Notes under the pieces: model-generated
What the model was told of the DNA's origin: nothing
The model's input: only the letters and a program-made list of their open reading frames with translations
Database searches by the model: none
Program-made: the position numbers and the translations under genes
Source of the DNA: an uncultured Candidatus Melainabacteria bacterium
Lineage (GTDB): Bacteria; Cyanobacteriota; Vampirovibrionia; Gastranaerophilales; Gastranaerophilaceae
Assembly (NCBI GenBank): GCA_949927415.1
Contig: CATLFB010000001.1
Coordinates: forward strand, 458,964-522,963
Direction of reading: 5' to 3'
DNA length: 64,000 nt
Shown: one piece after another, positions 18,713-27,268 of the stretch
Layout of the letters: each line of letters starts with the position of its first letter
Position numbering within the stretch: the first letter of the stretch is position 1

Positions 18713-19351
18713 TTACAATTTATTAATTTGTTTATATTCCAATTCAACAGGCGTTTCGCGGCCGAAGATTGAAACATTTGCACGAAGTTTTGATTTATCC
18801 GGATAAACTTCAATAATATCCGCAACAAAGTCTGCAAACGGGCCTGATGTAATTCTGACCTTGTCGCCTGCCTTAACGTCAAGTTCGATTTTTTGTGCGG
18901 TTGAAGTTGAACGGTTAATAATTTTCTTAATTTCGCTGTCACGTGCAGGAATCGGTTTTTTAGCAGAGCCGACGAATTTTGTGACGCCAGCAGTGTGTCT
19001 TACAACATACCAGCTGTCTTCGTCCATAATCATTTCGACCAAAACATAGCCCGGGAAGATTTTTTCTTCACGTTCCTGCTTTTTGCCGCCCTTCATCTGC
19101 GTAACTGTTTTTTGCGGGACTTCCACACGGAAGATTTTTTCTCCCATGTTCATATATTCAATACGTTTTTCAAGGTTTACTTTAACCTTGTTTTCATGAC
19201 CTGTTACTGTATGAACAATATACCAGCGTTTTTGACCTTTTTTAGCAGCCCTTTTTTCTTCTTCAGCACTGGCTAAAGCTTCTGCTTCGGCTCTTTCTGC
19301 CTGCAAATCTTCATTCAATTGTTCTTCCATTGATTTTTCTTTTTTAGTCAT
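18713..19351 (-). CDS. nusG: Transcription termination/antitermination factor NusG
   Basis: 212 residues. A Glu/Ala-rich N-terminal extension of about 40 residues precedes the NGN domain (KRWYIVHTVTGHENKVKVNL, then FPGYVLVEM and VRHTAGVTKFVGS). The KOW domain follows (VKAGDKVRITSGPFADF). It binds RNA polymerase and couples it to Rho or the ribosome. Start at 19351 with GGTGG upstream; an alternative ATG lies 21 bases downstream. It lies between secE and rplK, the standard order. Confidence 0.96.
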   Translation of the reverse strand: MTKKEKSMEEQLNEDLQAERAEAEALASAEEEKRAAKKGQKRWYIVHTVTGHENKVKVNLEKRIEYMNMGEKIFRVEVPQKTVTQMKGGKKQEREEKIFPGYVLVEMIMDEDSWYVVRHTAGVTKFVGSAKKPIPARDSEIKKIINRSTSTAQKIELDVKAGDKVRITSGPFADFVADIIEVYPDKSKLRANVSIFGRETPVELEYKQINKL

Positions 19352-19378
19352 AAGCCACCTTTATTTTTGCCGCTGCGA

Positions 19379-19609
19379 TTATTTTATTAAGCCCAGCAGA
19401 CCTTTAAAAATTATATCCATTAAATACACTGATACCGTAAATACAAACACAATTGCGATTACAAACATGGTTTCCGCAACAACCTGACGTCTTTCAGGCC
19501 AGCTGATTTTACCCCATTCAGACCTTACGCCCTTGAAGTAATTAATGATTCCGTTCATAAATGCCGGTGTTTTTCCTCCCATTTGAGAAGAAGAATCGTT
19601 ACCTATCAT
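19379..19609 (-). CDS. secE: Preprotein translocase subunit SecE
   Basis: 76 residues with a single membrane helix (VIAIVFVFTVSVYLMDIIF) after the conserved amphipathic segment YFKGVRSEWGKISWPERRQV. This is the short single-helix SecE that clamps SecY. Upstream AGGAAACAG. Position between tRNA-Trp and nusG is typical. Confidence 0.95.
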   Translation of the reverse strand: MIGNDSSSQMGGKTPAFMNGIINYFKGVRSEWGKISWPERRQVVAETMFVIAIVFVFTVSVYLMDIIFKGLLGLIK

Positions 19610-19632
19610 ATCTGTTTCCTTATTTTTAAAAT

Positions 19633-19705
19633 CGCGCCCTGAAGGACTCGAACCCTCGACATCCGGTTTTGGAGACCGACGTTCTACCGACTGAACTAAG
19701 GACGC
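19633..19705 (-). tRNA. trnW: tRNA-Trp (anticodon CCA)
   Basis: Acceptor arms GCGTCCT / AGGGCGC pair with one G-T wobble. The anticodon loop CTCCAAA gives CCA, the T arm is GAGGGTTCGAGTCCTTC and the discriminator base is G. The 3' CCA is not encoded. It lies between rpmG and secE as in many bacteria. Confidence 0.96.
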
Positions 19706-19710
19706 ATATT

Positions 19711-19803
19711 AAGTGAATAGTGAGGTGTGAAAAGTGAAAAGCTCTTTACGTTCGCTTCGCTCAAAATTATCAGAACTTTTGTTTCTCACCATTCACTTTT
19801 AAC
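19711..19803. repeat. Inverted repeat between tRNA-Trp and rpmG
   Basis: AGTGAATAGTGAG near 19711 pairs with CTCACCATTCACT near 19785-19800 with one mismatch. It resembles the 18-bp repeat at 11066-11169 in its GTGAG/CTCAC core. Confidence 0.5.
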
Positions 19804-19971
19804 TTACTTAGTTTCTTTATGTTTTGTGTGTTTTTTACAAGTCGGACAGTATTTGTTCAATTCAAGTCTTTCCTTGATATTTTTTTTGTTTTTTGTTGTT
19901 GTGTAGTTTCTTTCTTTGCAGTCTTCGCATGCAAGAACTACCATTTTGTCTGTTTTTCCTTTGATACCCAT
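19804..19971 (-). CDS. rpmG: 50S ribosomal protein L33
   Basis: 55 residues: [31 protein letters not shown], then [15 protein letters not shown]. Both C-x2-C pairs are present, so this is the zinc-binding (C+) form. ATG at 19971, stop at 19804. It leads the secE-nusG-rplK-rplA series. Confidence 0.93.
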   Translation of the reverse strand: MGIKGKTDKMVVLACEDCKERNYTTTKNKKNIKERLELNKYCPTCKKHTKHKETK

Positions 19972-20033
19972 TGTTTTTATTTCCTTTTTCTTATTAAATT
20001 TTCAACGATTTATGTATATTTTTAATCTTTTTA

Positions 20034-20065
20034 AAATAGAATGTGAGAGAAATCACATTCTATTT
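20034..20065 (-). terminator. Strong hairpin upstream of rpmG
   Basis: Perfect 13-bp stem AAATAGAATGTGA / TCACATTCTATTT with a 6-base loop, followed by a T-rich stretch on the minus strand. It lies between the coiled-coil gene and rpmG and is either a second terminator or part of the rpmG leader. Confidence 0.55.
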
Positions 20066-20131
20066 AATCGGCTTATAATAATATAATAAAACAAAAATAA
20101 ATAAATGCAAACAAATGTTAACAAATACTAC

Positions 20132-20164
20132 AAAAAAGAGACGCCTGTTTAGACATCTCTTTTT
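20132..20164 (-). terminator. Terminator of the coiled-coil gene
   Basis: AAAAAGAGA-G-CT / AG-C-TCTCTTTTT hairpin (one mismatch inside the stem) 20 bp after the stop at 20186, with T run on the minus strand. Confidence 0.7.
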
Positions 20165-20185
20165 GATTAAAATTATTTATGATTC

Positions 20186-20782
20186 TTACTTCACAACGTA
20201 ATCAGAAGAACTGTTTCGATATTCGTAAGAACTCGGAACATCATAAGCGCCGTATGATTCAGAGCGGAGCTGTTCCATATAAACCTGGCCGTTTTTGACA
20301 ACTTGCTGAAGCTGAGTGAGGTCGCGTTCAAGATTTGTCAAAACCTGTTCTGCATAGATTTCAGCACCTTCTCTTGTTTTCATTGCATCCTGACTTGCTT
20401 TTGCTCTAATATCATCTGATTCTTCAAGTGCTCTGCGTTTCAAGTCTTCGCATTCTTCTTGAACTTGTGCTCTGATTCTGTTACCTTCGCGCTCGAGTGC
20501 TTTTATAAAGTCAGCTTCCGATAATTTTCTGTCCGCTTCGGCTTGTGCATCAGCTACGATTTTTTCGGCTTTTTGCTGCGCTTCGGCTTGCAATTCATCA
20601 CGTCTTCTCAAAAATGCTCTTGCTTCCTGAACTTCTACAGGCAAGGCTTTATATACTTCATCAATCAATGCGATAATTTCTTTCGGCTTAACCAGAACAT
20701 AACGTCCGGGAATAATCGGGAAACTATCGTCAATTGACATTTCCAATAATCTTAATAAGTCAAATACGCCATTCTGCTGCAT
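20186..20782 (-). CDS. Coiled-coil protein encoded near coaD (ATP synthase B/E-subunit-like helix)
   Basis: 198 residues. A short N-terminal domain (LLRLLEMSIDDSFPIIPGRYVLV, IIALIDEVYKALPVEVQEA) is followed by a long charged helix from about 65 to 165, rich in Ala, Glu, Lys and Arg. In Firmicutes a similar coiled-coil gene annotated as an ATPase subunit-like protein lies next to coaD; that comparison is from memory. No membrane helix, so it is probably cytoplasmic. The N-terminal domain recurs in the next gene at 20892. Confidence 0.7.
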   Translation of the reverse strand: MQQNGVFDLLRLLEMSIDDSFPIIPGRYVLVKPKEIIALIDEVYKALPVEVQEARAFLRRRDELQAEAQQKAEKIVADAQAEADRKLSEADFIKALEREGNRIRAQVQEECEDLKRRALEESDDIRAKASQDAMKTREGAEIYAEQVLTNLERDLTQLQQVVKNGQVYMEQLRSESYGAYDVPSSYEYRNSSSDYVVK

Positions 20783-20891
20783 GATTTTACATATCCCTTT
20801 CTTGATAATAACATTCTACATAAGGGATTTTCAATTGTCAAATAATTGCAGAACTTGTAATTACATAATTTAACATGATACGAAAATTTGA

Positions 20892-21230
20892 CTAATGTTT
20901 GGAGAGGATACTAATTGAATGTTTAATTTCATCTAGCTTGCTTTTCATTTCCTTGATTGACACAACAGAGTACATTATTATATTAAAATTTTCAACCATT
21001 CTTTCCATTGCTGACAAAATATCATATATTTCCGTCCCATTAAAATCATTGCCGCAAACTCCGTTTTCGCGCGTCATTTTAATATCCATTGGAACTTCGG
21101 AATAAATTTTGTCTATATATTCAAATATCTGTGACTTTCTTACAGCAACAAACCCAAAAGGAAGCCTCAGTGCCCTTATATAAATATAATCTTCTAATTC
21201 ACTTAGTACAGCAAGAGTTTTCAAGTTCAT
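20892..21230 (-). CDS. Small protein paralogous to the N-terminal domain of its neighbour
   Basis: 112 residues. LSELEDYIYIRALRLPFGFV...IFEYIDKIYSEVPMDIK aligns with LLRLLEMSIDDSFPIIPGRYV...IIALIDEVYKALPVEVQ in the adjacent gene, including the I-D-x-x-Y and P-V/M positions. The long coiled coil is replaced by a shorter helix. The ATG at 21230 is three bases after the coaD stop, with AAGGA inside the end of coaD, so it is translationally tied to coaD. Function unknown. Confidence 0.7.
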   Translation of the reverse strand: MNLKTLAVLSELEDYIYIRALRLPFGFVAVRKSQIFEYIDKIYSEVPMDIKMTRENGVCGNDFNGTEIYDILSAMERMVENFNIIMYSVVSIKEMKSKLDEIKHSISILSKH

Positions 21231-21233
21231 CAG

Positions 21234-21710
21234 CTAAATTTCCTTATTTTTCAAATATTCATACACACATTCGGGAACGAATTTTGAGATATCGCCGTTG
21301 TTGAGATAAATTTCTTTTATCGTGCTTGAAGAGATGAAGTTATATTTAGGCTTTGTAATCATGAAAATTGTTTTTATATCACTTGAAAGCGCGCTGTTTG
21401 CCTGCGAAAGCTGCATTTCGTATTCAAAATCCGAAACCGCACGCAAACCTCTCAGAATCACATTTGCACCGCGTTTTTTTGCATACTCGATGGTTAACCC
21501 GTCAAAACTGTCAACTTCAACATTTGCGATATCTTTAACACTTTCCTGAATAAGCTTAACCCTGTCTGCAACAGAAAGAAACGCATGTTTTTCGGAATTT
21601 TTTGCAACTGCAATTATCACCTTGTCGAAAATTTCCGCACCGTTTTTAAGAATGTCGATATGCCCTTTTGTAATCGGGTCAAAGCTTCCGGGATAAACTG
21701 CTATTTTCAT
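21234..21710 (-). CDS. coaD: Phosphopantetheine adenylyltransferase
   Basis: 158 residues from the ATG at 21710 (MKIAVYPGSFDPITKGHIDI); AGGAAACAAAA is upstream. The nucleotidyltransferase motif T-x-G-H and the C-terminal ISSSTIKE are intact, as are NVILRGLRAVSDFEYE residues for phosphopantetheine binding. Penultimate step of coenzyme A synthesis. It complements panB and panC elsewhere in this window. Confidence 0.96.
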   Translation of the reverse strand: MKIAVYPGSFDPITKGHIDILKNGAEIFDKVIIAVAKNSEKHAFLSVADRVKLIQESVKDIANVEVDSFDGLTIEYAKKRGANVILRGLRAVSDFEYEMQLSQANSALSSDIKTIFMITKPKYNFISSSTIKEIYLNNGDISKFVPECVYEYLKNKEI

Positions 21711-21860
21711 TTTTGTTTCCTTTCCGTATTTTAAGGCAAGACAATTATAAAACGAAAAGAAGTTATTTTGCAAACTTTTGTAAAGAAAAATCAAATTTGC
21801 GAAATTTTATATATGAAAAATACTTTATTAATATATAAGAAATAAATAACTTTTAAATAT

Positions 21861-21928
21861 TATAATTTACACTACCTACTACACACTTTTGATTAACCAA
21901 ACTTCTTTTAAAGAAGTTTTTTTTTGCG
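21861..21928 (+). other. Promoter-like -10 box and hairpin with T run; possible small RNA or attenuator
   Basis: TATAAT at 21861-21866, then an intrinsic-terminator shape at 21899-21928: AAACTTCTTT / AAAGAAGTT with T9. No coding frame lies between. It stands directly upstream of the split subtilase and could terminate a transcript of about 55 nt or attenuate that gene. The -35 box is weak. Confidence 0.4.
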
Positions 21929-21955
21929 AAATTTTGTTTTCGCGCAAAAAATTTT

Positions 21956-22501
21956 ATGTTTAAATTTATAATAGATATGAAAATTCTCAAACCCCTCAAC
22001 TACATCACTCATGGATGCCTGGTTACTTATGTTTGCTTAAAGGCATGCTCACCCGCTATAAAAAATGCGAAAGAAGCAATTCCGGTTGTTGACAGAATTG
22101 TCGCTCGCACTGAAGTTGCGGATACGTTTCAGCGGGTAAGGCCGAAAACTGTCGGTGTCATAGATTTCTTTTCGAATGATCATATCAATATTAATTTGGA
22201 TTTCACACCGGACGTATCACATGGATTTGTTACGAGCAGGATTATTGAAGAGGGGCTGCCGGAGGCAAATGTCAAAAAATTTGATGTTTTAAACGGTGCT
22301 GATGAAGATGATAATGATTTGCTTTATCATAATATGGACAGTATCTTAAAAAAGATTCGTCAGGATATCAAAAACGGCACAAAATATCATGCAATAAATA
22401 TCTCTCTCGGAGAAGAAATAAAATTTTCAAGTTTAAACAAACAACTTGGCACGAATTTTTCAAAAGAAAATATCAAGGATAAAGCAAAAGAATTAAAATA
22501 A
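21956..22501 (+). CDS. Subtilase-like (S8) peptidase, N-terminal fragment
   Basis: 181 residues. KTVGVIDFFSNDH holds the likely catalytic Asp and VSHGFVTSRIIEE the catalytic His of an S8 subtilisin-type fold; YHAINISLG is the next conserved strand. The N-terminus has a weak hydrophobic stretch (HGCLVTYVCLKACS) that might be a lipoprotein or membrane signal. The frame ends at a single TAA (22499-22501) and resumes in the same frame two codons later as the next entry, so a once-intact gene of about 325 codons is split. No clear Shine-Dalgarno site precedes the start. Confidence 0.7.
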   Translation: MFKFIIDMKILKPLNYITHGCLVTYVCLKACSPAIKNAKEAIPVVDRIVARTEVADTFQRVRPKTVGVIDFFSNDHININLDFTPDVSHGFVTSRIIEEGLPEANVKKFDVLNGADEDDNDLLYHNMDSILKKIRQDIKNGTKYHAINISLGEEIKFSSLNKQLGTNFSKENIKDKAKELK

Positions 22502-22507
22502 TTATTC

Positions 22508-22933
22508 ATGAAAAATAAAGATAAAATCCTCATATCCGTCATTGATTCAATTAAGCTAAAAGATGTTGCTCAAATAATTGACAATCTTGACAGCATCTGT
22601 GCAAGCGGAACAAAGATATACATATCTGCCGGAAACAAAGGAGATAAAAGTTTAAATCTTTACACTCTGGCAGATAGCGTAAGAAGCGTCGGCGCGCTGA
22701 ATAACAAAGGTAAAAAAGCATCTTTTTCTTGCGACAATTCATTAGTCAACAGGTGGGAAAACGACAAGTTGGAAATTCACAGAACAAAAGACGGCTATGA
22801 CATATTAGGAAACGGAAAAACGGATGTAACATTCAGCCAGACAGGTTCATATATAAGAATTCCGTCATTCTTTAATATCAGAGGCACATCATTTGCCAGC
22901 CCGAAAGCACTTGTGAAAGATTTGAAAGAATAA
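22508..22933 (+). CDS. Subtilase-like (S8) peptidase, C-terminal fragment
   Basis: 141 residues in the same frame as the upstream fragment. IYISAGNKGD supplies the oxyanion-hole Asn of subtilases and IRGTSFASPKALVKDL the catalytic Ser (GTS-x-A-x-P). Alone it lacks Asp and His. No ribosome site precedes its ATG, so it is best seen as the second half of a gene broken by one stop codon, or reached by readthrough. Confidence 0.7.
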   Translation: MKNKDKILISVIDSIKLKDVAQIIDNLDSICASGTKIYISAGNKGDKSLNLYTLADSVRSVGALNNKGKKASFSCDNSLVNRWENDKLEIHRTKDGYDILGNGKTDVTFSQTGSYIRIPSFFNIRGTSFASPKALVKDLKE

Positions 22934-22952
22934 AACCAATTAACAGAAGATT

Positions 22953-22976
22953 AAAAAAGGCGCCCTGCGGGCGCCT
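22953..22976 (-). terminator. Terminator of the winged-helix gene
   Basis: Perfect AGGCGCCC / GGGCGCCT stem with a 3-base loop, followed on the minus strand by TTTTTT. Confidence 0.85.
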
Positions 22977-23002
22977 CTAAACTTTTAAGTAAATTCTCAA
23001 AA

Positions 23003-23212
23003 CTATTTCAAAGTTACTCTTACAGAAGAACCTTTTTTAGAGAATTCAACTTTGTCTTCTCTGGCCAACCAGCCAAGACCTAAATCAGCGAAGTTGCCTT
23101 TAAGATCTAATTCTTTTTTCATTTTAGCGATAGTTGAAGTACCGTTGTTTGATGATAAATAGTTGTAAATCTGACCTGCTGAAGATCCGATTTGTTCTTG
23201 TAATTCTTGCAT
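23003..23212 (-). CDS. Winged-helix protein of the DUF2582 type
   Basis: 69 residues from the ATG at 23212, with GGAGGT five bases upstream; an in-frame GTG 12 bases earlier is rejected because it overlaps that site. IGSSAGQIYNYLSSNNGTST, the middle helix and LGWLAREDKVEF match the family of small winged helix-turn-helix proteins (DUF2582). Probably DNA-binding; targets unknown. It has its own terminator. Confidence 0.82.
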   Translation of the reverse strand: MQELQEQIGSSAGQIYNYLSSNNGTSTIAKMKKELDLKGNFADLGLGWLAREDKVEFSKKGSSVRVTLK

Positions 23213-23368
23213 TTCTACCTCCACATTCTTACAATATGCACTATATTGATTTACAAACTAATAGTAGAACATTTTTTTCAAAAATGCAATAGTATAATAA
23301 TATTAATTTAAAAGGTAAAAATAACACTTTTTTTGTGATAAAATACTGTAAAAAGAGGATTGATTAAG

Positions 23369-26300
23369 GTGCTTTTAGAGGGAAGTTTATCATCAAAAAA
23401 AACAGACATGCTTGTTGAAAAATACGCAAAACTTTTGAATGCGGGAATTGAGGCCTCATCAATTCTTGTACTTGTGCAGAATTCGCAGGCAAAAAACAAA
23501 TTTTTAGAAAGTACACTTAATCTTTTAAACATAAATGCAATCGAAAAACTTGAAGTTCATTCATTTTTTTCGCTAGTTTATAACACAATAATCGACAACT
23601 GGGCCGTTTTAGAAAACATAAACCCTTATCCCGGCGCGGAAATCCTGCCGAACCTTGCCGGACTTGAAGTTTCACAATTTATTTTAAAAGACATCATAAG
23701 AGAAGTTAAATTCAAAGGTTACAATTCAAAAAAATCACTTCTCCACCAGCTTTTCAGACGTTATTCACTAATCGTCCAGAACAATTTGACAGACGAGGAT
23801 GTTGAATGGCGTTCAAGAATTTTAGGCGAAAGTTTTGCGGATGATGCAAAAGCCGCGCTTAAAAAACTTCTGGCAAGAACTCTTGAACTTCGGGACTTTG
23901 ACTACCTGCGCCAGGGGCTTGTTTTCAATTATATTTATAAAAACACGGATTACTTTAAAAACATAAAATATTTGATTATAGATGACGGAGATGAAATTAC
24001 GCCTGCTTGTTTTGATTTTATCAAACATTTAGCGCCGCAATTAAAAGATTACGCAATCGCGTTTGACAAGAAAGGCGCCAGCCGCACAGGCTATTTGAGC
24101 GCAGATAGAACCGCCGTTTGGGAGTTTGAAAAACTTTTTAATGAACCTGTTATTTCGATTGATGCAAGTTCAAAAATGAAATTTGACGCGGAAAATCTTT
24201 TCAAAAATATCACGGAAGAAAAGTCGGAGATTTTGCAAAATTTTTCACTTTCTTCACCCTCAAAACGCGCAAAAATGATTGACCTTGCATCAAAACAAAT
24301 CAATTCTCTGTTGAAATCAAACGTCAAGCCAAACGAAATTGCAATCGTGACACCGGTGATTGACGATATGCTGAAATTTTCGCTGAAAGAATCAATAAAA
24401 AATCATACGCGTCTTTTGTTTTTATCGGGCAGTGAAAAACTTATTCAAAACCCGCTTGTGCTCTCAACCCTGACGATTATCAAACTCAATTGCGGAATGC
24501 GCAGCTCTCTGACATCATTTGATTTGAGAATAATTTTGTCGAATTTTCTGGAAATTCCAATCAAATATTGCCGCGAAATTCTATCTCAATTTGACCGCAC
24601 AAAAGAACTCATTGATTTTGAATTTCCTCATGAAGATTACACCGAAAAATATCGAAAATTTTTAAAACTTGTTAATGAACAGGAAAATTCCGAAAAAAAA
24701 CTTTCACTCCAAGCTTTAGAAATCTACAACGAACTTGTGGAGTTGAAATCCTTTGATACTCAGGTTTTGAACAAGTTTAATTTCTTCATAAAACAGCTTC
24801 AGGAGTTTGAAAATATTTTCAAAAATGATTTTGAAAATCGCAAGAGCGAAATCATAATCCAAATCGAAAATTCAATAATTTCCGAAAATCCATACTCGAT
24901 TTTGGAAATTTCTGAACGGGATTTGGTAATCGGCACGCCGCAAAAAATCATCGACAACCAAATCCGCACAAAATACCAAATCTGGCTGGATGTCTCAAGC
25001 GACGAGTGGATTAAAAGCGACACAGGCCCCTTGTACAACGCATGGGTTTTCCAGCGCGGCTGGGCAAAAGATGAATACACAATTGACGATAATATTGAGT
25101 TGGGTCGAGAAAAAACAGCCAGAATTTTAAGAAAACTTACGCTTTGTGCTGATGAAAAAGTTTTTGCATACTCAAGCCTTTTTGACGGCAACGGAATCGA
25201 AAACTTCGGCGGTATCGAAAAACACATTTTGACACCAACCGAAACAACGGTTCAACCCGAAACTCAAAAGAAATTCCAAATCACACCGCGCCCGGACCAG
25301 CAGCCGGTATTGGATTACAAATCCGGAAAGATGGCAATTTCAGCGGTTCCGGGCGCCGGCAAGACAACAATTTTGCTTGCTTTAATCCTGAAACTTCTTG
25401 AAAACGGCGCGTGTCCTGAAAACATTTTTGTCTTGACATATATGGAATCCGCCGCCAGAAATTTCCGCGAAAGAATCAAATCAGTTAGAGAAGATTCTTC
25501 GCAATTGCCGAATATCAGTACAATTCACGGGCTTGCGCTGAGGATTCTCAAAGAAAACGGAAACTTTGAACGCCTAGGGCTCTCATCAGATTTTGAAATC
25601 TGCGACGACACTCAGCGCTCGAGAATTGTGAAAGAAATCGCCGCAAAATTAAAACTCAAAAAAACAGAAACCGATGAATTTGACCGGGGGATTTCAGTTT
25701 ACAAAATCGGCTGCAATGTTGGTGCGAAATCAGCTCAAAATGCCGCAGGCGCACAAAACATAACAGATAAAAAAGTTTTAAAATTCCTTGATTTTTTTGA
25801 AGAATATCAAAGCCGTTTAAAAGAAAGCAATTTGATTGATTATGATGACATGCTGGTCTCATCCGTCAGACTTCTGGAAGAAAACCCGGATATCCTTGCA
25901 TATTATCAGGAAATCTGTCATTTTGTAATTGAAGACGAAGCGCAGGATTCATCGGCAATTCAGCAGAGGCTTATCAATCTTTTGAGTGCGAAGTACAAAA
26001 ATCTGATTCGCTGCGGCGACATAAATCAGGCAATTACAACAACTTTTTCAAACGCAGATGTTGAAGGATTCAGAAACTTCATTTCGCAATCAAACAACGT
26101 GAGCATGAATTGTTCGCAGCGCTGCACAAAAGATGTCTGGATGCTTGCAAACAATCTTGTGAGATTTGCAGATGTTCATGATGAGATGAAAAACGCGTTT
26201 TTCAAAATATTTATGTCACCTGTGGAAGGCAGAAATCCGGTGAGCGAAAACGCGGTTACGCCAAAAATTTTCGATACTACAATCGAAGAAAAAAATTACA

Positions 26301-27268
26301 TTTTATCCGTAATCAAAAACACGCTCAAAAAAAATCCGAAAGCGACTGTTGGAATTCTTCTCCGAAACAATTTTCAAGTTGTTCAGTGGATGGATTTTAT
26401 AAACAACAGCGGGCTGAAAACCATTACCAGAAGCGAATGTTTGGAACAAAAGACTATTTTCCGCGTAATTTTTGCAGTTCTTTCTATGATTTTGAACCCG
26501 TTTGATAACGACACAATTGCGGACAATTACGAAATTCTGGCAGAAAGCGGACTTTACAAACAACGGCTCGGATCTGAAGTCAGAAAGTATGAAAACCCGT
26601 TTATTTCGCTAAATTGCGACAATATCAACAATATTTATCTTGAACAATTTTACTGGGATTTGACATACTGGCTATCGTTTCCGCATTTGACGGTCGATGA
26701 ACTTGCAATAAAAATCGGGCTGCATTATTTTTCAAACGAAATCGAAAAGTCAAATGTTTACCTGATTTCAACGCTCATAAAACGAATCGGGATGGCAAAT
26801 TCGGGGTTTGAATACATTATAACGCGGCTTGGCGAATTGGCGAAAAAGACTTCTTTAAGCGGCTTCAAATTTTTCTCGGAAGAGGATGAAAGCGACAAAG
26901 AATTTTTGGAAGGAAAAGTTCAGATTATGACGCTTCACAAGTCAAAGGGTGATGAATTTGACCTTGTATTTTTGCCGGAGATGGCGGAGAAAAATTTGAC
27001 ACTTGATTTTGCGCAAGTCAAGTTAAAATCGTCGGATTTTATGGAAAATTTGCGCCAGTTGAACCCTGAATACAAGCCGAAATCGGAAATTCAGCTTAAA
27101 GAAGAACTGTTGGCAGAAAACTTGAGGCTTTTGTATGTTGCGATTACGCGCGCGAAGAGAAATCTTCACATCACAGTCAGCCGCAAGGCAAAAGCTTTTG
27201 AAAAAATGATTGATCAGCAGCCGTCGTTGGTGTTTGATGTAATTGAAGAAAGGGCCGGTGTTTTATGA
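23369..27268 (+). CDS. Two-module SF1 (UvrD/AddAB-like) helicase: degenerate module fused to an active one
   Basis: About 1299 residues from the GTG at 23369 (nine bases after AGAGGA); an in-frame TTG at 23360 abuts that site. The C-terminal half is a complete UvrD/Rep helicase: P-loop VPGAGKTT near 658, STIHGLALRIL, Walker B VIEDEAQDS near 851, QRCTKD, TLHKSKGDEFD and the arginine motif VAITRAKRN near 1253. The N-terminal half has the same plan in decayed form: GSLSSKKT near residue 5 (Gly of GKT replaced by Lys) and LIIDDGDEIT near 202 in place of DE-x-QD. That order, dead module then live module, is like AddB plus AddA in one chain. It overlaps the nuclease gene by four bases, so the pair probably acts as a RecBCD/AddAB-type end-processing complex. 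Confidence 0.88.
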   Translation: MLLEGSLSSKKTDMLVEKYAKLLNAGIEASSILVLVQNSQAKNKFLESTLNLLNINAIEKLEVHSFFSLVYNTIIDNWAVLENINPYPGAEILPNLAGLEVSQFILKDIIREVKFKGYNSKKSLLHQLFRRYSLIVQNNLTDEDVEWRSRILGESFADDAKAALKKLLARTLELRDFDYLRQGLVFNYIYKNTDYFKNIKYLIIDDGDEITPACFDFIKHLAPQLKDYAIAFDKKGASRTGYLSADRTAVWEFEKLFNEPVISIDASSKMKFDAENLFKNITEEKSEILQNFSLSSPSKRAKMIDLASKQINSLLKSNVKPNEIAIVTPVIDDMLKFSLKESIKNHTRLLFLSGSEKLIQNPLVLSTLTIIKLNCGMRSSLTSFDLRIILSNFLEIPIKYCREILSQFDRTKELIDFEFPHEDYTEKYRKFLKLVNEQENSEKKLSLQALEIYNELVELKSFDTQVLNKFNFFIKQLQEFENIFKNDFENRKSEIIIQIENSIISENPYSILEISERDLVIGTPQKIIDNQIRTKYQIWLDVSSDEWIKSDTGPLYNAWVFQRGWAKDEYTIDDNIELGREKTARILRKLTLCADEKVFAYSSLFDGNGIENFGGIEKHILTPTETTVQPETQKKFQITPRPDQQPVLDYKSGKMAISAVPGAGKTTILLALILKLLENGACPENIFVLTYMESAARNFRERIKSVREDSSQLPNISTIHGLALRILKENGNFERLGLSSDFEICDDTQRSRIVKEIAAKLKLKKTETDEFDRGISVYKIGCNVGAKSAQNAAGAQNITDKKVLKFLDFFEEYQSRLKESNLIDYDDMLVSSVRLLEENPDILAYYQEICHFVIEDEAQDSSAIQQRLINLLSAKYKNLIRCGDINQAITTTFSNADVEGFRNFISQSNNVSMNCSQRCTKDVWMLANNLVRFADVHDEMKNAFFKIFMSPVEGRNPVSENAVTPKIFDTTIEEKNYILSVIKNTLKKNPKATVGILLRNNFQVVQWMDFINNSGLKTITRSECLEQKTIFRVIFAVLSMILNPFDNDTIADNYEILAESGLYKQRLGSEVRKYENPFISLNCDNINNIYLEQFYWDLTYWLSFPHLTVDELAIKIGLHYFSNEIEKSNVYLISTLIKRIGMANSGFEYIITRLGELAKKTSLSGFKFFSEEDESDKEFLEGKVQIMTLHKSKGDEFDLVFLPEMAEKNLTLDFAQVKLKSSDFMENLRQLNPEYKPKSEIQLKEELLAENLRLLYVAITRAKRNLHITVSRKAKAFEKMIDQQPSLVFDVIEERAGVL

